From NCBI GenBank assembly GCA_015178975.1, contig WHVD01000047.1, positions 310,001 to 374,000 of the forward strand: a stretch of 64,000 nucleotides of DNA, written 5' to 3'. Under the pieces are notes generated by a model. The model searched no databases and was not told where the DNA came from. It saw nothing but the letters and a program-made list of their open reading frames with translations. Of the stretch, positions 1-11,731 are shown piece by piece. Position 1 is the stretch's first letter; every line of letters begins with the position of its first letter. A program made the translations under genes and the position numbers. This DNA is from Hysterangium stoloniferum (Eukaryota; Basidiomycota; Agaricomycetes; Hysterangiales; Hysterangiaceae).

Positions 1-61
1 TTCCCTTTCCGACTCCGATTTCGACAGTAAGTCCTACCTCAAAAGTCTCTTTGACACCATT

Positions 62-844
62 ATGGTGAGTGATATATCTTTTATTTATTGTTTGACTTAC
101 CATCTGTTAGTCTGCCGAAATTACTGACCCCCAAGTCGCCGCTGACCTCAAGAAGAGGCGTACATTCCGTACATTTTCGTACCGTGGTGTTGAGCTTGAG
201 AAGCTGCTTGATTTGAGCAATGAGGAGGCGAGTTAAAAAAATTATATTATAGTTTTAGTCCTTGTCTAATATGACCCTACAGTTCGTCGAGGTATGCAAA
301 ATAAATTACAGCATGTCCGGATCGTGCCTCTAACGTATGCCGACAGCTTGTTCACGCCCGTGCACGCCGGCGGTTCGGACGTGGCTTGAAACGTAAGCCT
401 ATGGGTCTCATCAAAAAACTGCGCAAGGCAAAGAAGGAGGCCCCCCCAAATGAAAAGCCTGCCGTCGTGAAGACTCACCTTCGTGATATGATTATTGTCC
501 CAGAGATGATTGGCAGCGTAGTTGGTATCTACAATGGCAAGGTGAATAGGTGCAGCTGAATGTGCTGAGAGTGCCATCTAATTCGGATGCAGGTATTCAA
601 CTCGGTAGAAATCAAGCCCGAAATGACCGGTCACTACTTGGGCGAGTTCAGTATCTCGTACAAGCCCGTCAAGCACGGTCGTCCTGGTATTGGTGCCACA
701 CACTGTAAGTGAAGCCGTTGTAGCGACTTCAGCATCTCCTGACTCACATTTGCCTGTCAGCTTCTCGTTTGTAAGTACAGCCACTGCGCAACATGGCGGG
801 ATACTAACGTTTCGTGTTAATTGCCTAGTATTCCCCTCAAATAA
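62..844 (+). CDS. rps15: 40S ribosomal protein S15 (uS19)
   Basis: Small-subunit ribosomal protein uS19, located on the head of the 40S subunit. Spliced translation gives about 150 residues with the family signatures [14 protein letters not shown] near the N-terminus, [19 protein letters not shown] in the middle, [19 protein letters not shown], and the terminal SSRFIPLK before TAA at 842-844. The start is the ATG at 62-64, followed directly by a GTGAGT donor, so the first coding exon holds only the start codon; coding resumes at 111 (SAEITDPQ). The structure is unusual: a 9-nt exon at 283-291 (Phe-Val-Glu) preceded by a GC-AG intron (GAG|GCGAGT), and a 10-nt exon at 761-770. All joins keep the frame and rebuild the conserved sequence, so the gene appears intact. 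The exact start is the least certain part. Confidence 0.93.
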
Positions 845-1404
845 TCGTATCGAGTTTCTGTCATGCATTTTTCCTATGAATTTCATGCGATATGCCAGTC
901 TGTATGACAGCTCGTACGGCAAAAAAGAGATTCACGCATGCAATAGGGGTATCTTGAGTCGGTACTGATGGTGCGGAGCTCAAGACAACGTGATTACACG
1001 GTTACTGCTTGGCGTGAATAAGTGAATATCATGATCACAATTAACTAAACTCAGTCCATAAATCCGAGTCGACTGAGTATTATGCACATGGTAGATAATC
1101 CATGGGGAAATCAGCTCGATCGATGTTAATAAATATATTAATTTTTTTTGGCATATGCTGCTATTGTCAAGTAAGGTTCCAGGTTGATCAGACGTGCGTT
1201 ACAGTCCATGCAACGGCTGTAATTATCGATCAAAATTTGTACCAAAACCACCCAATTTCGCACCAAATCCTAATTCCGCGGAATCAATCTGGCAGCTGAA
1301 GGCTTTTCACAAACTCCTCTGCCTTGCTCACCATCGTTAACAGCGAGCTCGGTCCGACATTTATATACAGTATTCAGCGGTTTATAACCTAAATCTGTAT
1401 CTAG
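845..1404. other. Intergenic: rps15 3' flank and RhoGAP 5' flank
   Basis: No coding region recognised. An AT-rich stretch around 1,120-1,160 and a short direct run upstream of 1,405 are probably the leader of the next gene. No clear TATA box was chosen. Confidence 0.5.
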
Positions 1405-4400
1405 ATGCACGACCACTCCCGACCAAATCCAAGCTCAAGGCCTTTTCCCAATAACGTCAACAAGTCTCTGTCTCAATCCCCCCCAAGTTATCCTCCCTCG
1501 CCTATACTTCCGTCTACATCATTTACTCAATCCCGCCCGCCTTTAACCCTCAACTCCAATATACCGACAAACCACAACACCAACTTTCGCGTCCCCCCAC
1601 GCGCAGGGAATGGGGCGGGAGCTCCTGCGGGACTGACCCGCTCCTCAACGATGGGTACCCCTGCGAGCGACAAGTCGGGGGACGCTGCAGTCCATCCTGC
1701 CAGTGATCAGGGACATGGGCCTGCCTCCGTGAGGCCGCTGAATTTCAGTTTGGCTGACTCCTATCCTGTTTCGTCGTCTCGGTCTAGCAGTCGAGGAGCG
1801 GGATCAGGGACTGGGCCATCGTCCTCTTCAGGCTATTCAGCAGCGCATTCAGACGATAGTCCGCAGAATCGATCGCCTACGTCGTTCACCTCTGCCTCTG
1901 GATTTGGCTCCTCGACCACAGCACTTACAACCATGTCCTCAAATAATACCTCCACAACAACCGTTTCGGCACAGCCGTGTTCGGCGTGCGGACTGCCTAT
2001 GTCGGGGCAGTTTGTTAGAGCTCTTGGTAGTGTATATCATTTGGATTGTTTTCGATGTAAGGTCAGTTGTTGATCATTACTATTGCTGTATTTCCTATTC
2101 TATCTATTTCTATCGATCGTGTTCACTTCTACACACTCCTCACTCTCGCCTCCAATAATACTAACCTAATCACCCACACACAGGACTGCAACAGCGTCGT
2201 CGCCCAGAAGTTTTTTCCCATCGAAGGTCAAGATGGAAAACAACACCCTCTCTGCGAACGCGACTACTTTAAACGGCTGAATCTCATCTGTGGCAGCTGT
2301 GGAATGGCGTTGAGAGCGAGTTATATTACTGCCTGTGGTGAGTGTGGGGCTTGTTGTGTTTACACTTTACATCATGCGTTTTATTATCCCCGTCCCCGTC
2401 CGCTTTTGCTTTCAATGATATCAACCATTCGGTCAAGTTGAGACTGTCCATCATCCACTATCCATCATTCCCTTTTCCTCCTACCCTGTCAAAGATACTA
2501 GGGCAAAATACTTACACCTTCCTCCCAGGAAAAAAATTTCACGTCGAACACTTCACTTGCTCTGCTTGCCCAACCCTCTTCGGCCCCCAAGACTCTTACT
2601 ACGAGCATGAAGGAAACGTCTACTGCCACTTCCACTATAGCACCCGATTCGCTACCAAGTGCATAGGATGTGGGAGCGCGATACTGAAGCAGTTTGTGGA
2701 GATTAATAGGAATATGAGGGATGAGTGTTGGCATCCCGAGTGTTACATGATTCACAAGGTGAGCGTTGGGTACTATCTCGGATTTTGCGCGGCGATAGGG
2801 GAGGTCTGCGGTGTTAATTGGCGGTGGCAGTCGTGATTCGTTAGCTCGTGGACTAAGCTGACATCTTGCGATTTTTCTTGTTCTTCTAGTTCTGGAGTGT
2901 CAAGCTGACGAATCGTCGGGTGGAGTCGAACCCTGTGCCTCCTCCTCCCGAGTCTTCTACATCTCCAACGTCGGACCAACCACAAGGGCAGCCACAGCCA
3001 CGCCAGCGACAGTCATATGTACAGGAGGAACAGGAGGAGACACCCGAAACGCTTAAAGATAAACAGCTCAAAATGGAGAAACAGGTATACCGGATATGGA
3101 CGTGAGTACATACATACATTCCTATATATTAAATATAATTATTTCTTACGACCATTTCCATTCCCACCGCTATCTCATCCAGCGTCCTGTCAGCATTCGA
3201 AGAATCCAGCGCAGCGTGTATATCTGATATGCTCCGGCACGTCAGCAACGGACACTATCTGGAGGCTGTACGTATGGCGGAGAAGTTTATTTTACATGTG
3301 GAGGTCCTTTTTGCGACGATTGACGATTTGGAGACGCATTTTGCGAAGTTGAGTTCAAAAGGTGAGAGTTCTATTTATTGTGTGGCGTGTTTTTCATGGT
3401 ATTGACGGCCTCACGTTTTCTTTCGTGTCCCACTTTACACCCCACCTTCTTCAGGAATGTCCCACGTCCGTGAAGCCCGCATGCTGTGCCGCAAAACCGT
3501 CGATCTCTTCACCCTCCTCTCACACACGCAAGAAACAGGTGATCGCCGTATCGGCATGACACAAGAACTCCTTGCGCTCGTAACAGGCCTCGCGCACTAC
3601 CTTAAGATTCTCATCCGTATCGCACTTACAGGGGCGTTGAAGCTTGAGAGAGAGTATGGCTTCGGACACGCATTGTTGTCATTTTTGGACCATCTGCAGG
3701 CTTTGGCAGTGAATAAAGGTAGTCCGTCTGCCAGGAGGATCAAAGCTGATTCGGAGGGTGCTCCTACACCCGCCAGATCCACATCTGCACCTCCATCACA
3801 ACTACCAGATCGCGAACTTGGCTCTCCGAGTACCCAGGGCGTAAGCTACGGCTACAGAAGTCTGGCACCTGAAAATGCAGGCGAAACACCTTTCGCACCT
3901 GGTGCCGAAAAACCGGTGATAACCCCCTCGGATTTGTGTATGGAGTGTAAATTGACGGTTGAGGAGGATTGTGTGAGACTGGGGACGTATCGGAGGTGGC
4001 ATTCGGCGTGTGTGAAGTGTAGAACTTGTGGGAGGCTTGCGGCGCCACCGAAAGAAGCTGTTAGGGAGAAGGATGATGACGAGAAGGTTATGGAAAAAGG
4101 CGGTGATAAAGAGAAGGATAAAGAAGGCAAGGACAAAGACGGCAAACCCACTGCACCAAAACCAGCAACCGTACGACGAGGACCCCCCCTAGTAGATGAG
4201 TTCGTGTTTGAGCCTGCGCCCTTGCGGGAAGGCGCCCCGAACACTGAGGTTGCCGTTGCGGTGATCTTCTGCGTGGATCATGCGCATGCAGGGTGTGAGA
4301 AAGGTTTTCAAGCTGTTTCAAGACTGGAGCAGTATGCTTTTTTGCTAAATGTGGCATTAAGAAGGCTATTTTTGTTGTTAAAGAGGAGGGGTGTTATTCC

Positions 4401-6761
4401 GATGTCGTCTGGTGAGGTTTTTTTTTTTTTGTGATGGCTTTTTTAACGAAGTTTTGCATAATCCTCGTTTTTTTTTATACTCGTAGCAGCGGCAGCAGTA
4501 AACCACGGAACGGAACAACCAGGGTTTGGAAAAGACTCAGAAGCCTACCGCAACTCAAGCGAAATAATGCGTATGAGCTCCTCCGTGGCGCTCGATCGCA
4601 AGCTCTCCGCAACAGCCCGCCTGCCCCGGCGGTCCACCATCGTCGAATCGCCTTCCGGCCGTGTCGTCCAAACATCCGAAGTGACCCAACCCCAACGCAC
4701 AGGCGAGACAATGCAACAACATCGACAAAATCAACACCAGCAGCAGACCCCTGTGCTGTCGAGTATACCCACCACCCCCACCATACGCCAGCCACAACCG
4801 CGGACCGCACCTGGATCGACATCACTACTGGGTCGCGCAACGCCCAATGCGCAAGTCTCTCCATGGCAGAATCAACAGTCGCAGCCGCCCCCTTCGTCGC
4901 CTAGCGTTGATGACCACCGACCCTCGTTCGCGCATAACAACACCCAGGTCTACATTGTTGACGAGTCCATGCCTACATCGCCTTCACAGGAAGAGTCGCC
5001 ACGGACTGCAGCGCCCAACGACCCAGGATTTACGCTAAGTGATATCCCTCAGCTTATCGAGGTAGAGCAAGCAAGAGAGCAGCGTAGGTCGTTACCTCGC
5101 CAGGGCGGCCGACCGCTTATTGCGGAGCTGTCAGCATTGGAACTGGCGATTATCAAGCACTGTGCGGTGCTTGCGTTATGGAAGTCGGTATTGAAGGATC
5201 AGTTCGATTTGGAGGAGGTGTTGGATATGGTGGAGTTAAAGAAGGCAGGTTGGTGGGGGAAGCTTTTTAAAGGGGGTGTGGATAAGAAGAGTAAGGCGAC
5301 AAAGAAAGGTTAGGCGTTTTTCTTGTGTTATTCTTTCTGGTGGGGATTTTCTGACGCCTTTTGGGAATAATAGGTGGTGTTTTTGGTGTTCCTTTGGAGC
5401 AGTTGGTCGAGCGGCAAGGGGCGGATTCGATTCTCGGCGTTTCGAGAGAGCCACTTCGTGTGCCTAGTTTCATTGACGACGTCGTGTCTGCTATGAGGCA
5501 AATGGGTGCGTATTTTTCTTTTGCGTCCTGGTCAGTTCTTTCATATCGACGGTTGATCTTTTAAGACATGTCCGTGGAGGGTATCTTTCGCAAGAATGGC
5601 AACATTCGACGGTTGAAAGACCTTACTGATGCGATTGACCGAGATCCTCAGTCAGTCGATCTCACACAGGACAATGCCGTGCAATTGGCTGCGTTGCTGA
5701 AAAAGTTCCTACGGGACCTTCCAGATCCACTCTTGACTAGTCGACTACACCGGTTGTTTATTGCATCGCAAAGTACGTATTCACCGATATGCAATTTTCA
5801 AGCTGCTAGTCGTATTGAATTTTCCTTTTCCTTTCCCTTTGCAGATGTACAATCAGCGTCGGAACGAATGCGCTATTTACATTATATCTCGATTATATTA
5901 CCCAAACCAAACCGCGATACCATGGAAGTACTATTTGTTTTCCTCAAGTGGGTTGCGTCATTCGCACACGTCGACGAAGAAACTGGGAGCAAAATGGATT
6001 TGCAGAACTTGGCAACAGTCATATGTCCCAGCATTCTGTACGGCAAGGGTCGAGATATCGTACATACCGAGAGTGTTCTGGCTATCCCTGTGGTGACTGA
6101 ACTCCTTGTCCACCAAGACGATTTCTGGCAAGTCCCGGAGGAGTTTCTCCCAATCCTTCGCGACCAGGACTATTTCGTCAACAGCATGGATCTTTCTAGC
6201 AAAGACTTCATGAAGAAGTGCGAGGCATACTTACGCATGAGGGCTAATGGCCGCCAGCCGCAGGGCGGTGGCGTAACCTCGCCTCACAGTGGTGCTGCTA
6301 GTCCCACCATGGGGCCGTCCACGCCCCGGTTCGACGGTCCGGATGTCCGCCTTACATCCCAACGCTCCGATCCCACTATACCACGTGGACGCCCCATGGA
6401 CGGCGCACCACGACTACCCGATCCCGCTAAATACAAGCATGACTCGCGATCCTTGGAACGTGGCCAGCAGCGCGATCCGTGGCCGCAGGGCTCGCCATCG
6501 AAAAGCGGCTTGCACCCGGGGCTTCCGCACCAACCGCACTCGTATTCTTCCCCACAAGGGAAAATGTCGTCGAGTCCGCCTGTGGAAAAACCGCTTTCGG
6601 ACGCGGATTGGGCGGCTACGCAGCGCCCTCCTCCCCCGATTTCTGTTGGACAAGGGAGGTCTCGGTCGGGATCACGGCCTGGGTCGTTTGGACGGACGAG
6701 TGAGGACAGCTCGCCGACATCGAATGGACGACAATCGCCACCTGTATCCCGGCCACAGTAG
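1405..6761 (+). CDS. LIM-domain Rho GTPase-activating protein (Rga1/Rga2-like)
   Basis: GAP for Rho/Cdc42-type GTPases that controls polarity in fungi. At least eleven exons. The order is: a Ser/Pro-rich N-terminus (about 190 residues); LIM1 from CSACGLPMSGQF; LIM2 from CGSCGMALRASY through the HFHYSTRFATKC region; a Gln/Pro linker; a helical segment (VLSAFEESSAACISD onward); a third LIM-like motif starting CMECKLTVEEDC, split by a Lys/Glu/Asp-rich insert before FCVDHAHAGC; a long low-complexity region; then the RhoGAP domain from GVPLEQLVERQGA. The RhoGAP domain has the arginine-finger motif EGIFRKNGNIRRL, the ALLKKFLRDLPDPLL helix and the NLATVICPSILYG motif. A Pro/Ser-rich tail follows. 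Start ATG 1405 and stop 6759-6761. Domain order matches S. cerevisiae Rga1/Rga2. Intron ends inside the low-complexity part are approximate. Confidence 0.92.
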
Positions 6762-8205
6762 CTCGGAAGATCGATCGAGAGGCATATTTGTTGGTGTATT
6801 TTTTCTGTTCAGGCAGGTGCTTCCACTCGTTCCTCATTCTTCTGCGCCGATTTTATGACTGCATATCGTGTACCTCTACAATGCTCATGGACTGGACTAT
6901 TTTTTCTTTTCTTTTCTTTTCCTTTCTTCGGTTCTGTCACTGTCTGACTCTTGCATGCCAAACTCTCCTTTTTACTACATTAGCATGGTAGCTTCTGCTT
7001 TCTTTTATTTGTTTCTGAATTGTGTCATAATATTGTTTGATATACCCTCGTTGCACTACATAAAAGGTGCTGATTTATGTATCAACCTTATGTACATGCA
7101 TCACAATATTAGGAGTGGGAAAGATGGATTTGAAGTACGTTGAAAAGTCGAAAGATAGTGTGTCTAACGGTTTGTAAGGTGGATTCTATATGTAGCATCG
7201 TTATCGAATTAGGATTTTCCTGGTGGCTGGCCTACTCGTATAATGTAGCTACTTGTGGGAAAATGTCATTAACAATACTCATAATCGCTCCAGCCGCCTA
7301 GGTGCAATTTTGGGGCAGTGTAGAGATCTCATAGGAACACAAAAGGGGGGTTGGGTGTTGATGTCCGAGGTGTTATATCCGGTAGGTAGGTCTCCCAGGT
7401 GCCGTTCGAGATGGGCGGACCGACCGTACGGAGACGCAAGTACTGGGGTGATCTACCCACAAGACACGGTCCATGCTGCCTTGAAGCTATCAGGAAAGTA
7501 TCAATGCGCACCTCGGCATCCTTATGTCTGTAGAAATTTACAAGAGAGATAGTTTTTTCACGTTTTCTGTTACAATCGACAGGGAACCTCCATACGGATG
7601 TCCCAAATGCTGAGTGCTATGTAAACCCTCCCGTGGGTTCCGATCCCATATTGTGGGATAAAATATGGCACCGTGGTGAATAAAATATGGCATATCATGC
7701 ATGGCCCGCAGCAGGTTAGTTGAATCCTTATTCATTCCGCCTATGCCAGATTATCTCTGCTGGCCGTATTCGTACCCATTCGCCATGCAAATGTTCTCGA
7801 TAGAAATCCCCCCCTCTTCAGTAATAACGATCGACATTATTCTCGTGGAACACAACGGCCTCATGTCGTACGGAAAACTGTCCAAGTTGTGAATTGTGGA
7901 CTTGGGGACATTATGAATGAGCTCGTCAATTCACTCCTGTTTCAGAGGTGAAATGGTAAAAGCCTCAAGGAGAGGTCGTGAACCTTCACGATGTAGCTTA
8001 TCTTCTATTGACATTTTCCACGAAGATGAACGTCGATCCGTTTTGTGCATTGTCATAGAATACTTATGTAACTCGCAGGCGGCAGTTAGCGGAAGCTCAG
8101 CCTCCCTGCTTAGCTTCCACACACACGCCTTGTTTCCACGCTCCTTCAGCCAGAAATCTACTATTATAGCTTGTATATGACCTCTATAGCTTTTCTTTTC
8201 TTTCA
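6762..8205. other. Intergenic between RhoGAP and Kei1 genes
   Basis: A pyrimidine-rich 3' flank at 6,890-6,960 is followed by sequence without a recognisable gene. Short open frames here have no similarity that I recognise and no convincing splice extension. A C/T-rich run just before 8,206 fits the leader of the next gene. Confidence 0.5.
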
Positions 8206-9441
8206 ATGAAAGTCACTCTCAGTCCAAACTGGCGGCCACGGCCTCTCCAGTCGTTTCTCGGATTCATGGATATCAAAATAGGTTTGTGGCCAATCGGAAG
8301 CTGAGATCCTGTATTCATTGGGTTTCTATGCAATTTAGGTGTAACTATAGCGCTTTTATTCGCAGTGAGTGGTGGTTATTGGCCCCAAGTTGAGGGGTGG
8401 TAGAACCTGAAGTATTGGCTAGCTCCTGAACAAGGTCGCCGGTGTATATGGCCTCATCGCTGTCTTCACGGGGGGCTCGCTTGCACAGCTAAGCATGTAT
8501 ATCTACTCTGTTCTGGCACTCGTGGCCCTCACATGGGGTCTGAGAGCCGTTGGCGAGGTCCGTTTCATATTTACCCCAATCATGTATAGTTTGCTTATGA
8601 TCTCTTGTGCATCTTCCACTGGGTACATTGTAATCCTTCAAGGAGGACCCTAAGCGTGTCTTATACTTCGCGCACATGTTCTTCCTTGATCATCTCGTCT
8701 CGACAGGCTGGACAATCTTCTTCGGGGTGATATGGTGGGTCTATACACCGCACGATGGACAGCGTATTGCGAACTCCGATGCGCAGCGCGCAATGATGGG
8801 GGGTGCGAGTGGCCTCGAAGGACACAATATGACGGCGGCGGAGCGTAAGGAAGCAGCGTTGGGTATTTGGAACCAAGAGAAAGGCTTCGCGGCGGCCGTA
8901 TTAGTAGCTGGCTGGTTGATTAAAGTAAGTTTTTGTGTGTTATCCTCCGTGTGGGGCGTTTCCAACCATCCCCTGTCACAAGATTTACTTCGCCATTCTC
9001 GTATATTCGTTTGCCTTCCATCTGCGAAAGGGCTCTTATCGCTCCCTCCCTCAAACGTTTCCAAATAGCTCTGCCAATTCAACATCCCGGGCGTATGGTC
9101 TCGTCACTACTAATCCGGAAGACGAGGAATTCGAAGAAGACGAGCGACCTGGTCTTCAGTCATTCTATACTCGCCACGTACCACACTCATCGATTGCCAG
9201 CTGGTCCGACTTTGTCAGCGCTCCCAGAGGGAAAAAGCGTCAGTCCCAGCGAAGTATGGGTTCTATGTTTAAAGAAGAGCAGGATGAAATTGCGGACGAG
9301 GTGCTGTTCGACGAGGATGAAATACGCGGTACCGGGTCAAGTGGCCATTCGAAAATTGGCACTGAGGAGACAACGAGTGTGAGTACTAACGGGGACGAGG
9401 AGGATGACACTGGACGATGGGGCGGATCTGCGCGTAAATAG
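8206..9441 (+). CDS. kei1: Inositol phosphorylceramide synthase regulatory subunit Kei1-like
   Basis: Kei1 (DUF1753 family) is the Golgi partner of the Aur1 catalytic subunit of inositol phosphorylceramide synthase, required for fungal sphingolipid synthesis. The spliced product starts MKVTLSPNWRPRPLQSFLGF at 8206. It has hydrophobic segments VTIALLFALLNKVAGVYGLI, SMYIYSVLALVALTWGL, a third around FFLDHLVSTGWTIFFGVIWW, and a fourth after a polar loop (AAAVLVAGWLIKIYFAILVY). The cytosolic tail is acidic (EDEEFEEDERP and similar). Introns lie after codon 26 (8,284 region), after LLFA, after GLRAVGE and after AGWLIK. The pattern of four membrane spans with LNKxxGVYGL fits the family. Intact. Assignment is by motif and topology recall, not by alignment. 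Confidence 0.82.
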
Positions 9442-10615
9442 AGGGGATCTTGCTATGTGATATTTTTTCGACATTCCGCTTTTATATTGTGTTCTATTGA
9501 TAATTCCCTTGTATACGTCTAATCGATATTATAGCCCTTTGTCACCTAAGCATTGTCTTGACAGTCATTAAATAACGCGGATTCCATTCCTGCTTAGTTT
9601 TTTTTCTTATTGTTGATTACGCCTTGACACGAAAGTACGCGATTTTTAAAGCGAGTCTTGGTATGCAACTGGTTGTCCATCTACATCAGGAAAGCCGACA
9701 AGCCCTATTATTGACCGTCTAGGAGGCTCTATACTACTTAGACCTCGCGTACATAAGGTGTCGTCTGCTTGTCCGATGCACATTTGGATTATTGCGAGAA
9801 GCCCCAAGAAAATGAAGCTTAATCCCGGTGCTCATACTCGCCGCAATACCTTTCGACTGATATTGCACCTCATTTAGGACTAATAGTGATAAATACTCTA
9901 GACCCGCGGCATATGTTATTCCCATGAGGCAGAAAGGACAGCCTGTTGTTTTTGCAAGAAAAGCGTTTTCAGCCGGCACCGAATGCGACTAGTTATTTGA
10001 CTTTGACACCTGACCGCTGCTCTATGACACACAAGTGTGGGTTGTACTAACCATCCGCCAGACGAAAATATACTAGGGTGATTTGTAGCAAAATCGGGGA
10101 CACTCACGGTCGCCATTCCAAGCTAGATCGGGTTAGGGAATCTAGCTCCAGCGTTCAGCCTCCTTTGTCCGGGGATGCATCCCCCCACATTGCTTATTCA
10201 CTGGATGTTGTGCCTTGTGTCACCTTGTAGCGAGCATAGCCTCCACCCAGTATTTAGTGACTGGGTCCCCATCAAACTACTTCAGTTGTTTCTTGACCAT
10301 CCCGAGCGACGACAGAGGTAAATTTCATACTTCTTCGTGTTTAGTGATGTCAAGTACTGGTGTATATAGTTTCGGGAACTACTTGCCCTCCTATAGCCCT
10401 CTTATACTTTTTGTGAATTTGCTCCATGCTATTGTTGAAGCCTTGAAAATCTATATTCGGGACCTACTGAGGCCTGGTTGCTGGCCGAAGGCCAAACAAT
10501 GATATTTCAGCTGGGTGGTTTGGGGTTCAGGTAGTATCAAGTAGCAAGTTCCTCAATAGCAGCCTGTAGCACTAAAATTCCCCCAACTTGCGGTACATCG
10601 TTCAGTAGATTAGCT
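9442..10615. other. Intergenic, possible unrecognised gene remnant on minus strand
   Basis: Two overlapping minus-strand frames (about 9,734-9,979 and 9,916-10,116) include a hydrophobic stretch (ITYAAGLEYLSLLVLN). I could not join them into a phase-consistent spliced gene and do not recognise the product. 10,215-10,502 also has no identifiable coding content. Confidence 0.35.
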
Positions 10616-11731
10616 TTATGTCGAATCCTTTTCTCCGGGACTCTTTCTCCAGGTCCAGAACGGCGGTTTGACGCTGTGTCTGGTTTCCTGGTTCTGTGCG
10701 TGATGTTGGTTCGCCTCCACCTCCGTTTCTTCATCCAAGACACTACCAGGATGCGTTGGTTGTAAAAAATGGTTGAAAATGAGTGCAGCAATCAGGATAG
10801 GTATATCCATCGCCTGTTTGTAACGGGGTAAAGATCCAACGTCGCTGCAACATTGGCGAATCTACGTACCACAACAAGCGAGTACGGGATAGCGGCAATA
10901 ATGTCAAATTCAGGCTTGAACACAAGGGATAGCAGGGAGAAGACGCCCCCCAGCGTATCCACGGTGATGAAATAATAGCTTACTCCTATGACTTTCTTCC
11001 GCTTCCATATCTCCCAATACTGAGGGCTAGATAGTGCTTGAGAGAAATAAGGCATATGCGATGTAAGTTACGCACTTACAGTAGTCCAGTCACGATTATC
11101 ACAGATGCTGCAATGCCGAAGCACTGTACGGGGCGTTCGTTGCCTTTGTTGAGCGCTTGCTGCAAGACATGAGTGAGAGCGCCATAAAGGAATATTTTAG
11201 AGTGGAGAAAATACCTTCGATATAACAGTCATCCCAGCTTCTAATCCCCCACCAACAAGACAAAAGAGTGCAAGCACCAATAGGCAGAAGCGAAGGGAAC
11301 GCTTCTGAGAGTAGTATAGACACTTTACAACATGAATGCACTGGATATTAATATAGAGGACGGAGAGTTAGGACCTACTTGTACCCAAGATAGAGCACTC
11401 AAAAATCCAAATAATTGAGGTTGGATGATAAGAGGGATGCTAATATCCTGCGAGACATTGTAAATCCCCAGAAACACAGCCGCGACTGCCCACAGGAACC
11501 TACTCCAGGTGAGCGACACTAGACATGCATGCTACCGCGATCTACACACATCAAATATGCAGATAGACCATCCGTGGAATGCTCGCGCCAACTTTTCCAG
11601 TTCTGGGGCAGAACCTGACATGTCCAGCATACAGTACCAACTGCCTGGAATTTAGTGCTGATGATGAAGAAAACAATATTGGCGCACTCACTCGTTCCCA
11701 ATACATTCTCAACAACGCGATCTTCAGGCAT
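10616..11731 (-). CDS. PQ-loop repeat membrane protein
   Basis: Multi-pass membrane protein of the PQ-loop (SWEET/cystinosin/Ypq-like) superfamily; relatives move amino acids or sugars across vacuolar or other internal membranes. The substrate here is unknown. Minus-strand exons join to give GTIGTVCWTCQVLPQNWKSW (first PQ motif, here as LPQ-N), then FLWAVAAVFLGIYNVSQD and IQPQLFGFLSALSWVQ, a central hydrophobic segment, and the second PQ motif PQYWEIWKRKKVIGVSY followed by DTLGGVFSLLSLVFKPEFD. The acidic/polar C-terminal tail ends in a WTWRKSPGEKDST segment at 10,616. The first join uses acceptor GGCAG so that Ile follows GT, and the second uses a 49-nt intron; both restore the family sequence. 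The exon after YSLVVV is the least certain join. Confidence 0.8.

Noticed and set aside
1102-1299. 65-codon plus ORF before the RhoGAP gene
   Set aside because: AT-rich chance frame without domain or Kozak/TATA support.
9734-10116. Possible two-exon minus-strand gene with a hydrophobic segment
   Set aside because: I could not find a donor/acceptor pair that keeps phase, and the sequence resembles no family I know.
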